This document shows positions 20,861-29,217 of a stretch of 64,000 nucleotides of DNA, piece by piece (positions within the stretch are counted from its first letter, which is position 1; the number at the start of each line of letters is the position of its first letter). The notes beneath the pieces are model-generated. The model was not told the DNA's origin and did no database searches. It was given only the letters and a program-made list of their open reading frames with translations. Source of the DNA: Ischnura elegans (lineage: Eukaryota > Arthropoda > Insecta > Odonata > Coenagrionidae). The stretch lies in assembly GCF_921293095.1 (NCBI RefSeq), contig NC_060251.1:100736566-100800565 (forward strand), written 5' to 3'. A program made the position numbers and the translations under genes.

Positions 20861-21136
20861 TTATTGATTTTTGTGGATAGCATAACAACAACTGCCGCTA
20901 AATTGTTCTGTATTGTTCGATTTGGCCTGCTCTCTGATAGCCTCCTTGATCCCCTGCATCACCTGAACCTGCTTTTCTATTAACACCTGCAAGCCCTTTG
21001 TGGCCTCCGTATTGGTCTCCACTGCCATGGCTAGCCTCTCCAAGACACGCCGGGAGCCGCAGGATCTCGTTTGGGGTGGAGACTGGAAGCGGTTTCCCAC
21101 CCATGGGTCGCCGCAATGGCGAGGATCCTTGTCCAT
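20861..21136 (-). CDS. unidentified 91-codon ORF, possible coiled coil
   Basis: Starts MDKDPRHCGDPWVGN; residues about 35-75 (LERLAMAVETNTEATKGLQV, LIEKQVQVMQGIKEAIREQA) have the heptad-like pattern of a short coiled coil. It lies just downstream, on the same strand, of the 184-codon ORF at 21144-21698, and the two may be parts of one interrupted retroelement gag-like protein. That is inference from composition and position only; no known domain is visible. Confidence 0.35.
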   Translation of the reverse strand: MDKDPRHCGDPWVGNRFQSPPQTRSCGSRRVLERLAMAVETNTEATKGLQVLIEKQVQVMQGIKEAIREQAKSNNTEQFSGSCCYAIHKNQ

Positions 21137-21143
21137 TTGTAGA

Positions 21144-21698
21144 CTATGTTCCTGACCGGAGTGGAAAGAGATAAGCGCCCGGAGCCAGCATTCCGGGCGC
21201 GGTGGCCGGGAGAAGCTGTCGAAAAGCCTGATCCAAAGGCACAGCTTGAGAGGCAGGCTGAGATGGCTGGGCTTGGGACCCGGAGAGTTGCGACGGCTCC
21301 TGCGTCGCGGGAAGAGAAACGATTGGATGCAAACCCACCTGGGTTAGAGGGATAGTGGAAGAAGTACTCGGCCCAGCTAACGCCCAGGCTCGTGGCTGCT
21401 GCTCGAGGAGCTTAATCAAGTTCGCCATCAGCGCGTTGGCATCGGAAGGCTGCGGAGATTGGTGGATGAGAGAAGGGCTGGCCCGGGGAGGCTGCAGTGG
21501 TAAAGACGGCGGGATGAGATTTGGAGAGGATCCCGGCGAGCGGAACCGCGATCTGGAACGTCGAGTGGGAGAGCGTTGCGGTGAGCGCTCGGCCCTCTTG
21601 CGCCCTTTTCCCTTATTGGTGGCCATAGTATCGTACGTATCCTCCGCGCTGGAAGGATGCCGCGAAAGAGACTGGGCGCTCGTCCCGGTCACAGCCAA
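21144..21698 (-). CDS. unidentified 184-codon Ser/Pro/Arg-rich ORF
   Basis: Starts MAVTGTSAQSLSRHPSSAED, has a basic RS-rich region (KGRKRAERSPQRSPTRRSRS, residues about 31-50) and a Pro/Gln/Ala-rich C-terminal half. The region is much more GC-rich than its surroundings. Low-complexity basic proteins of this kind are common as the first protein of retroelements, and unrelated mobile-element pieces lie on both sides, but no diagnostic motif is present. A composition-driven open frame cannot be excluded. Confidence 0.35.
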   Translation of the reverse strand: MAVTGTSAQSLSRHPSSAEDTYDTMATNKGKGRKRAERSPQRSPTRRSRSRFRSPGSSPNLIPPSLPLQPPRASPSLIHQSPQPSDANALMANLIKLLEQQPRAWALAGPSTSSTIPLTQVGLHPIVSLPATQEPSQLSGSQAQPSQPASQAVPLDQAFRQLLPATAPGMLAPGAYLFPLRSGT

Positions 21699-21847
21699 CT
21701 CCGAATCGACCGCGTCCCTTACCTTACCCCGCGTAGATATACTGTATTGTCTCCACCTTACTACTATTTTTACTCAGATACTTTTCGAAAGGAATAATTA
21801 CAATCTCTAAAACCGTCAACCATTCGCAAGCTTGTTTATTCAACAAC

Positions 21848-22108
21848 TCAACAATCGGCAGGCTTCTTACTCCGCAGGGATGGGGGGGCGGCGCGCGCGT
21901 GTTCCGCGACACCTTCTCCTTGGTAGCCGCTGGGATGAGCCTTGGGGTAGGTGACGAGTGTAGTTGCAGCCATTGTCTCCTCCGGGGCCGCTGGCAGTGG
22001 TGTCGGTGTTATCGCCCTCCTCCATCGGCGGATGATCAGGCCGCCTATGATGAGCAGGATGACGAGTAGCAGCAGTAGGCGTTGGCGTTGGTCTCTGTAA
22101 TGACGCAC
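21848..22108 (-). CDS. unidentified 86-codon ORF with a hydrophobic segment
   Basis: Starts MRHYRDQRQR and is followed by a strongly hydrophobic run (LLLLLVILLIIGGLII, residues about 11-26), which could be a membrane segment, then RRWRR and a Pro/Ala-rich tail. It overlaps a 97-codon frame on the same strand (21867-22160). No family is recognised. The GC-rich composition makes chance open frames likely. Confidence 0.25.
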   Translation of the reverse strand: MRHYRDQRQRLLLLLVILLIIGGLIIRRWRRAITPTPLPAAPEETMAATTLVTYPKAHPSGYQGEGVAEHARAAPPSLRSKKPADC

Positions 22109-22160
22109 GCGAATGAGTCAATAACGTATTTACAAGCCACCTCCTCCCTAACAACGTCAA

Positions 22161-22617
22161 AAAGTCTTAAAGGTGAACGCGTGATCCATTATTATCCACG
22201 TTGCTTTCGAAATAACTTTTAATCGCAAAGTAAACCATTACATCCAGTTGATAAAGATAAATGATTTATTTCCTTTTTCAACCCCTCCACTCGCCAAACG
22301 TTTCGAGGTGTATACCAGGAATTAAATGTCTCTCCCTCAGCAGCGGCATATTATTTCTTTGCATCCATTACACAAGCCTCCCAACACATTACACATGTTA
22401 AAACAAATGAACGTATATATTAAAGGAATAAACGAAAAAAGATGTAAATATTATATCACAAAGCACCAAAAATACATGTAACAACTAGCTACACATCACA
22501 GCAGTTAAGCTACTTTCCATTGCAACCTAGTCTTCTCCTGCTGGATATTGTCCGTCCTGATAGCAGCCTTACACGCAAAATGAACCCTCGTTAACACGAA
22601 GAAATGAACAATGGTTT
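22161..22617. other. AT-rich non-coding stretch
   Basis: No open frame, repeat or motif of note between the GC-rich block and the P-like transposase remnant. Confidence 0.5.
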
Positions 22618-23563
22618 CTGTTGAGTAAAATAAAGGAGCACGTTATGGTATTTACCAAAATTACAGATTTAAGAACAAGTAATTCAACTGATGGCATTCA
22701 AGGTAACTCAACCGAGTTTCTTCATGGGAGGTTATGATACACCGCTGATTTTTGATCAAAGGTGGAAAATCTGAAGAGAACCATAGTCTCCTCGAAGTAT
22801 CAAATGGGCGAGATGTAGAATCATATCACTTCAAACTCCACTAGCCAATGACATGAAAAGCAATATAAAAAGCCTCTTCATTAAATGCACGGGCCACATC
22901 CATCTTATGGTAAGGCTTGGGGTGCACATGATCAGCAGTGAGTTTGGACAGGCTTTCAATTGGAAGCTGTAGACATTGTCCAACATCACAACCGTTTCCC
23001 AATGCTTCAGTTTAAGAACAACATCAGGAGTCTATTGAGAAAAATAAAGGAGCACATTATGGTATTTACCTTAATCGCAGATTAAAGGACAACTAATTCA
23101 GATGATGGCATTCAAGGTTACTCACCCAAGTTTCTTCACGGGAGGTAATGAAATTCCGCATAGTTTTGATCAAAGGTGTAAAATCTGACGAGAACAACAG
23201 CCTCCTCGATAAATCAAATGAGTGCTCATAGCTTGGTTTCTCCTTCTCTATACCAAAGAGCTTCTTTCTACGTGGATCTGTTCTAATGGGCCCCATCGGT
23301 TGTAATCAAATCCACGTGAAACCCTGACTTCTCCAAGATAATGATACTCTCCATTATTAGGTGGTGCAAAACTGTGCTTGGAGCACAACCCTGGCTTAAG
23401 AAGCAAGCCACAGATTGCACCCATCGTCCCCTGAATGGCTGGTACATCATAACCAACGCGTGGTCCCCTCTTTCATACTTATCGTGGAATGGAGTGTAAT
23501 CACCCAAGTAAATTGCTTTTGCGAGATTCATCTCATCTACAAGAACACCTACTTACCTGTTTT
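22618..23563 (-). pseudogene. P-like transposase exons with an internal duplication
   Basis: The minus strand reads VLVDEMNLAKAIYLGDYTPF, then DHALVMMYQPFRGRWVQSVA, LITTDGAHWN and GPIRTDPRRKKLFGI (23550-23230), the pattern of the catalytic region of arthropod P-element-like transposases. An exon appears to end at a GTGAGT donor near 23126. A further segment with LTADHVHPKPYHKM-like coding (22840-23030) matches the region after it. A stretch of about 180 bp (23034-23220) covering the exon end, donor and intron start is repeated in diverged form at 22618-22800. Frameshifts are present (23283-23296). It is a different P-like family from the one at 9850-10400. Confidence 0.68.
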
Positions 23564-23820
23564 CAGCAACAATTGCTACATCCTCTGCAAAAGCTAGCAC
23601 AATAATCTTGTCCGGAATTATGAATCCACCAGGTGTACTCCTGGTTTTCTCTGATGGACTATTCCAATTGAAGAAACGGGATATTTGGAGTCCGATACTG
23701 TCGTGGGTTATGTGTCGTGTGGTTGAGGCTTTACGTGAGTTTCGGGAAAAAAAAAACTGATCGGTCGACCGCGCCTGTGGTACGTGCCATTCTGTATCTT
23801 CACGGACCTATTGCCTAAAT

Positions 23821-24204
23821 ATGAGTATAGGAGTTTTTGATCAAAGTGTTGAGAGCATCTCGACCTACCTTCTGCGCCTAAACAGCTATATGAGGACATT
23901 ACGTCCTCCTGTTGAGGATCTCGGCAAGAAGGATTTCTTAATTGGTCACATAGGAGGGGCAGCATTGGAGAAGCTAGCTGTGAATCTTCACCCTCTCACA
24001 CCGGACCAGCTGACTTACGAACAATTAGTGGAGGAGCTTAAGACCATATTTACACCGGTGCGCTTCTTTCGTGCTGAGAGGCTGATCTTTCAACGTCGTG
24101 TTCGTGAACCCAATGAAAGTTTTTCGGAGTATGCCCTGGCGTTAAAGAAGTTGGCTGCCACCTGTGATTTTGGGAACAGTATAGAACAATTGTTTTTTTT
24201 GTAG
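23821..24204 (+). pseudogene. Ty3/gypsy-type Gag fragment
   Basis: From the ATG at 23821 (MSIGVFDQSVESISTYLLRL) the frame follows the standard gypsy Gag capsid pattern: a DFLIGHIGGAALEKL segment, then LTYEQLVEELKTIFTP, then AERLIFQRRVREPNESFSEY and ALALKKLAATCDFG. Similarity stops at about 24180; the last 8 codons are unrelated sequence next to the LTR element that begins at 24252 in the opposite orientation. No zinc knuckle or pol follows. Capsid proteins of this type assemble the retroelement particle; this is a truncated remnant. Confidence 0.8.
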
Positions 24205-24251
24205 AATAATTGTTAGATTGTAGAATACAACAAAACAAACGAAAGCCAAAT

Positions 24252-24412
24252 TGTTCTATTGCAGGAAAACACAAGAGTCCATTAGGAAATAAACTTTTAA
24301 TTCTGGGCTATGCACGATACAACGCATGGCGTAGTCCCGCCAACAACTGCCGGGCGTGCCCCGTCCTCACATGTCTTATCCTTGGGACAGGGCTACCACC
24401 CTGGATACAACA
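24252..24412 (-). repeat. 3' LTR of the non-autonomous element
   Basis: 161 bp, TGTTGTATCC...TAGAACA on the minus strand, with the purine tract immediately upstream. Shares its last 97 bp with 25713-25809. Confidence 0.7.
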
Positions 24413-24436
24413 ACTCCCCTCCACTAAAATAACCCT

Positions 24437-25225
24437 TTACTGAGTGTACGAACGTACGTGTTCGGCTGTGGTGCCCAAAAAGAAGGCAAGGTTTTCGAGC
24501 TGCATCTGTCTTCTAGCAGCTCTCAGGTGCACGAGAGCCTTCCTAGCAGCCCTGGCAGATCTGGCTGCCACCACCCTCTCATGTTTGATACTCTTAAGCA
24601 CCATCTCGACGGTGGGTCGATCCTGCCTTGCCTTGTAGCTACGCTTGAGGCGGGCTACCTCCCTATCTACAAACTTGCTGTCATGTTTGGACAGCATGGC
24701 ATCGTCAATGCGCAGCCCAGCAAATCTGCACCGGATGTGATCTTCCAGCGTAATCTGGGGTTGACGACTTCGCCTAAACGTCAGAACAGGCGCATGATGT
24801 CTGACCATTGCATGGCCTTCGAATCTACGCGGCACAAGATTGGCCTGCCGCTGAGACTTCTGCTTCCATTCCTGGTAGCAGAATTCAAGCTCCTCATCGG
24901 AGCACTTAAACCCCCATGAGTGAGGCGCGTAGGGGCCGTGTTCTGCAAAATGCGCGGAACGCACTTCGCGCCAGGTCATGTGACAGGTGGATCTGTCACC
25001 GGATGCCCTGCTACGTCGCTTGGTGGGTGACACACGCTCGGCATGTTTCTGGGCCCGCAATTCAGTCCGCTCAAGACGGCGAATCAGTCTGCGGTGTCGC
25101 TCTTCTTCGACCTCGTGTTCAGGCCTAATAGAAGCATAACGCTTCTTGTCGACGTACTTCACATCAACTACCTCGCCCGCCAGCACAACTGGCACGACCA
25201 CGGTTTTCAGGCAAACCATGTTCAA
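24437..25225 (-). CDS. 262-codon basic protein of a non-autonomous LTR element, unknown function
   Basis: Starts MNMVCLKTVVVPVVLAG at 25225 and ends TAA a few bases before the polypurine tract and 3' LTR. The protein is Arg/Lys-rich; a helical, charged N-terminal third (EVEEERHRRLIRRLERTELR), a central part with few charged runs (CSDEELEFCYQEWKQKSQRQ) and a C-terminal helix-rich, Ala/Arg-rich part (VVAARSARAARKALVHLRAA). I recognise no RT, integrase, protease, zinc knuckle or chromodomain. It is intact and nearly identical in both copies. A nucleic-acid-binding Gag-like role is a guess from charge and location. Position as sole ORF between LTRs is the main evidence that it is real. Confidence 0.6.
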   Translation of the reverse strand: MNMVCLKTVVVPVVLAGEVVDVKYVDKKRYASIRPEHEVEEERHRRLIRRLERTELRAQKHAERVSPTKRRSRASGDRSTCHMTWREVRSAHFAEHGPYAPHSWGFKCSDEELEFCYQEWKQKSQRQANLVPRRFEGHAMVRHHAPVLTFRRSRQPQITLEDHIRCRFAGLRIDDAMLSKHDSKFVDREVARLKRSYKARQDRPTVEMVLKSIKHERVVAARSARAARKALVHLRAARRQMQLENLAFFLGTTAEHVRSYTQ

Positions 25226-25710
25226 AAACTATAAGAAAAGAAAAAGAAAACTTATATTTAAGATAAACAAACAAAGTAACACACAAAAATATAACACTCA
25301 GCAAAATAATGTGAAAAAGGAATGACACAAACTATGAAAATGTTAATATTTATAATATATGAAAATAAAAGGAGCTGGAACCGAAATACGGTAATTAGCT
25401 CACTCTCACAAATACCTCCAAAAATTGGAGGGGGGTAGCTCGGGAAAATCAAAAACTAAAACAACTAATGAAAGTAATTAAAGTTAGCCTAAACAGGCCC
25501 CCTTACTACCAGCGCTTCTGTCCGCAGTTACAATTTATGCCCCTTGCGGGTACACCGGACCTTCAAACCCCCAAGACACTTAAGCTCAGGAGAGTAGAGA
25601 AAATACTTAAAACGCTAAAGCAAAAAACACTTTAAATCCGCAAAGGAAACAAAGCAAACCTCTCAAACTCGCACACGAAAACTCGGGTAAACGCTCGAGA
25701 AGAACTCTCT

Positions 25711-25809
25711 ATTGTTCTATTGCAGGAAAACACAAGAGTCCATTAGGAAATAAACTTTTAATTCTGGGCTATGCACGATACAACGCATGGCGTAGTCCCG
25801 CCAACAACT
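25711..25809 (-). repeat. truncated 5' LTR of the non-autonomous element
   Basis: Identical over 99 bp to 24250-24348. Its outer 64 bp are missing, replaced at 25810 by RT coding sequence. Confidence 0.75.
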
Positions 25810-26844
25810 ATGGGATTAGGTCCAGCCAGAGCACTGGCCCTAATCCCAAAAGATAGCTACCTGCTTAAGTTTGACCTCCGGTCGGCCTTCTACCAACTAC
25901 AAGTTCATTGCCGCCACTGGAGATTCTATGGGATTAAGTACAGAACGAAAGGATACGCGTTTACACGGCTGCCCATGGGTCATCCCTTATCCCCCTTCAT
26001 ACTACAACGTTGGGCAGAAGACGTGAAGATATTGATTCAATCCAAATTTAAAGTGCAAGTGATATGCTACCTAGACGATTGGCTCGTGTTCAGCAAACGA
26101 CCCCAATGTGGCTATCAAATAGCAACCTATTTAACAGATACGCTCGGTATACAAGTAAATATGTCCAAGTCAGTGCTTGTGCCACGAAAATTAATCAAGT
26201 ATCTCGGTGTCCAAGTCAATACAGAGGAGTTATCCCTACAACTTACAGCTAAATCCCTCAGACGAGTGCGTGAACTTATCCCAATACTACCTCGACTACG
26301 AGCATCGGATATTCCCCGTGCAGCAGACTACCTAGCATGGATCCTGAGACTTCCGACATTTCTTATTAACCATATTTTTATCCGTGATAATGCCATGTTA
26401 ACCAGGCTCCTAGAAGCCGACTATTTCTCCCATAAGGTGTTCCTGCCAAGGGCATCCGAATCCATTGATGTCTACACGAATGCCACACTGCAGCAAGGGG
26501 CGGTGGTGATCCCAACTTGGCAACTTTCCAGATCATTCCTGGTCCCGGAGAACTGGCACATCAACGCCATTGAAATGTACGCAGCCCTCGTCGGACTACG
26601 AGAGACAATACTACTTCTAAACGATTTGAACTTAACATGTATTAAAATTGTAATGTATTTGGATAATCAGACTGCTCTGTATACCTTAAGAAAAGGCAAT
26701 GGCATGTTATATCGCACTCACCCAGAGCTTATGGATATGTACTTTAATATTATAATAAATGCACAGTCACAGGAAGTGACATGGGCCTACGTCCCCACTG
26801 CCCAGAATCCGACCGACGAGCCCTCGCGGGCCGCACCCGGCTGA
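25810..26844 (+). CDS. reverse transcriptase-RNase H fragment, DIRS-like or other unplaced lineage
   Basis: The open frame formally begins at 25771 inside the LTR fragment, but RT similarity starts at 25810. Motif A is LLKFDLRSAFYQLQV (catalytic Asp at residue 35 counted from 25771), LPMGHPLSPFILQRW follows, and the active site is YLDD (residues 100-103). RNase H is fused directly: VYTNATLQQGAVV, INAIEMYAAL (Glu 268), MYLDNQTALY (Asp 298) and QNPTDEPSR (Asp 349). At the first catalytic position Asn 237 stands where Asp is expected. There is no integrase after it. The YLDD and RNase H style point towards DIRS-type elements; some features also recall pararetroviral polymerases. The RT N-terminus is missing. 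Confidence 0.72.
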   Translation: MGLGPARALALIPKDSYLLKFDLRSAFYQLQVHCRHWRFYGIKYRTKGYAFTRLPMGHPLSPFILQRWAEDVKILIQSKFKVQVICYLDDWLVFSKRPQCGYQIATYLTDTLGIQVNMSKSVLVPRKLIKYLGVQVNTEELSLQLTAKSLRRVRELIPILPRLRASDIPRAADYLAWILRLPTFLINHIFIRDNAMLTRLLEADYFSHKVFLPRASESIDVYTNATLQQGAVVIPTWQLSRSFLVPENWHINAIEMYAALVGLRETILLLNDLNLTCIKIVMYLDNQTALYTLRKGNGMLYRTHPELMDMYFNIIINAQSQEVTWAYVPTAQNPTDEPSRAAPG

Positions 26845-26932
26845 TATGCGCGCGCGGCCATATTCTGGTCTGCGCAGACATATCCGCAGGGACGGCGCTG
26901 CGACCTCAGTCGATTTGCGGGTTCTGAGTAGT

Positions 26933-27770
26933 GAGGACGGAGGTCCACAGCAGTTGTGATGGGATCAGGATGCCTCCTGTACAACATCCCCAAAGGATTC
27001 AGGGTGGGGTATCCACCGAAGTCTTTCGGGAACTGGAGAATAAACGATATTAATGAGAAGTCAAGGTCTAACTTGTGTTTTCTGACTATCTTGTGCAACC
27101 GGTCTCCGAGTAAAACTCCGTGATATATCTCTTTCTGGAGGGTTAATACGAGCTCAAAGTACATCAACCATAGGATTGGAGTCATCAAGAACGATTTCTG
27201 ACAAGAGGAATGAGCGGTAGAGCAAAGAGAGGCCAATCGAGATGAGAGGTTAGGATAGCAATCAGACATATCGGGGTACATTCTGCTCACCTTCTTCAAG
27301 GTGCTTGACAAGAAAATTCCCTTATGTAGGATCTCTTTACCATAATTTATCAGTGATGTGGAAAACCATGTTTCAGACGATTTCAGTTCCCACCCCATTC
27401 CCTTAACAAGTTCCTGAAGCTTGAGAAAATAGTTCCTCAACCTCATTTCTGCCTCCTCTTTATGGTTTCTCAAATATTCCACCGCTGAACAGCCCATGAT
27501 GTTTATTGGCATCTCTATTACTGAAACCTGATTATCTCCTTGTCCTGTGACCGTGGCTCTGATTCCTGTGATGTGCTCTAAAGCAACCAACAACCCGATT
27601 GTGGTTGCAGTCCATCCTTTTTGTCTTAACCCTTCACACCCCCCGAATTGACCATACCATGCGCAAGGATCTTCCTGTTCATTAAGGACTTCTGCGTTGC
27701 TCACGTTCTCTCCTCTTTTGCGAGGGTGAGTGGGAGAGGAATGCAGATCGACTTTTTTGCAGTCTGGAGG
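26933..27770 (-). pseudogene. endogenous mononegavirus-like L polymerase fragment, cut by assembly gap
   Basis: C-terminal part of the same fragment described in full at 52441-53950, including the catalytic GDNQ motif. It is interrupted by the N gap at 27771, not by biology. Codons below about 26933 are antisense to the RT-RNase H reading frame and are not viral. Confidence 0.85.
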
Positions 27771-27970
27771 NNNNNNNNNNNNNNNNNNNNNNNNNNNNNN
27801 NNNNNNNNNNNNNNNNNNNNNNNNNNNNNNNNNNNNNNNNNNNNNNNNNNNNNNNNNNNNNNNNNNNNNNNNNNNNNNNNNNNNNNNNNNNNNNNNNNNN
27901 NNNNNNNNNNNNNNNNNNNNNNNNNNNNNNNNNNNNNNNNNNNNNNNNNNNNNNNNNNNNNNNNNNNNNN
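27771..27970. other. assembly gap, 200 N
   Basis: Exactly 200 unknown bases, a conventional placeholder length. Open frames spanning it are meaningless. The sequence to its left equals that ending at 53278, and the sequence to its right equals that starting at 2417. Confidence 1.
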
Positions 27971-29217
27971 TTGGGGTATTCAGGATCCATCGGTATAGAT
28001 ACACCTTTTGCATCTTCCATCCCGAACTTTTTCAATATTCCATCTATTTTGGATTTCTGATTTAACTGAAAACTTCCATCCTCTTTTCTCTGGATTTGTA
28101 TTCCTAAATAGTTAGTTGCATCTCCCAAATCTTTCACTTCAAAGTGATGATTCAACATTTGTCTTAGTTCCTTAATTTTATCTTCATTATCATGAATTAT
28201 AATCAGGTCATCTACATAAATCAGAATATACATCCTTTTCTCATTTTCATTCTTCGTATAAAGACATGGATCTGCTAGGCTGCGCTGAAATCATTTTTCA
28301 AGCAAAACATCATTTATTTTGACATTCCAAGCTCTTGCTGACTGCTTCAGTCCATTTATTGATTTTTGAAGCTAGCAAACTAGCTTATCTTCAGTGGTTT
28401 TTGTGTAGCCCGGTGGTTGTTTCATGTATAATTCTTCTTCGATGTCGCCATTAAGAAATGCTGTTTTCACATCAAACTGTCGGACAAACAGCCTTCGTAC
28501 TGCTGCTATGCTCATAAGGACTCTAAAGGTGCTTTGTCTTACAACTGGTGCAAAGGTTGAATCGTAGTCTTTTCCATATTTTTGAGAGTAACCTTTTGCA
28601 ACAAGTCTTCCTTTTCGTCGACAAATATCTCCATTTGAATCATATTTTGTTTTGAACACCCATTTGCATCCAATGGAATGTTTTCCTTCAGGCAATTTAG
28701 TTAAAATCCATGTTTTATTTTCTTCGAGAGATTTTATTTCTTCATCAGCGGCTTTCATCCACTCCTCTCTTTCATTTGCAGGCAATTCCATTACCTCTTC
28801 TAAAGACTCTGGATCGGGCTTTGGGTTAATTTTAAGTGTATGATAACCATTTTGGTGGCACCCCCTTGCATTCTCTTGATGATTTTCGAACTGGCTGATC
28901 TGTTCTGTCCATTTCCAGTTTGGTGTTATCATCTATCTTGGTGATTGGTATTTCTCTTTCTCTCATCAACCTATCATCCAGGTATGTATAACGCTCAGAT
29001 GATTCTAGGTCGATATCCTTGATTAATTCCTCTTTATCTGTAACATTTTCATCAAATACTACAGTTCTGCTGATGATAATTCTATTCGTACTGGGTTGTA
29101 GGATCCTGTAACCTTTGGACGTTTCATTATATCCTACCATAATTCCTTTTTGAGCACGTGAATCCCACTTGCTCCGTTTTTCTTTGAGAAGATAAGCATA
29201 AGCTTTGCTTCCAAATA

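Larger units (their letters stand above)
24252..25809 (-). mobile_element. non-autonomous LTR retrotransposon, 5' LTR truncated
   Basis: A direct repeat of 99 bp (24250-24348 and 25711-25809) marks the two ends. On the minus strand the left-hand repeat extends to a full 161-bp LTR (24412-24252) starting TGTTGTATCC and ending TAGAACA, and is preceded by a purine tract, AGTGGAGGGGAG, as expected before a 3' LTR. The right-hand LTR lacks its first ~64 bp and abuts RT sequence at 25810. The interior has no pol, only a 262-codon ORF. No convincing tRNA primer site follows the 5' LTR, so the element class is inferred from LTR plus purine tract. Confidence 0.7.
2417..27770. repeat. 25.35-kb duplicated block, copy 1
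   Basis: Matches 27971-53278 in the same orientation with only four differences found by reading. It ends at the N gap. Its left end lies inside the copia RT with no element boundary there. Confidence 0.97.

Noticed and set aside
23560-23650. Short minus-strand segment resembling a LINE RT motif (LAFAEDVAIVAEN)
   Set aside because: Only about 20 residues and no neighbouring RT motifs; could be chance or a tiny fragment.
24181-24260. Inverted pair AGAACAATTG / CAATTTGTTCT suggesting a transposon terminal repeat
   Set aside because: The right arm is simply the end of the LTR at 24252; the short palindrome has no second boundary or target duplication.
27648-28233. Open frames running across 27771-27970
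   Set aside because: They cross a run of 200 N, so the joined frames are artefacts of gap translation.
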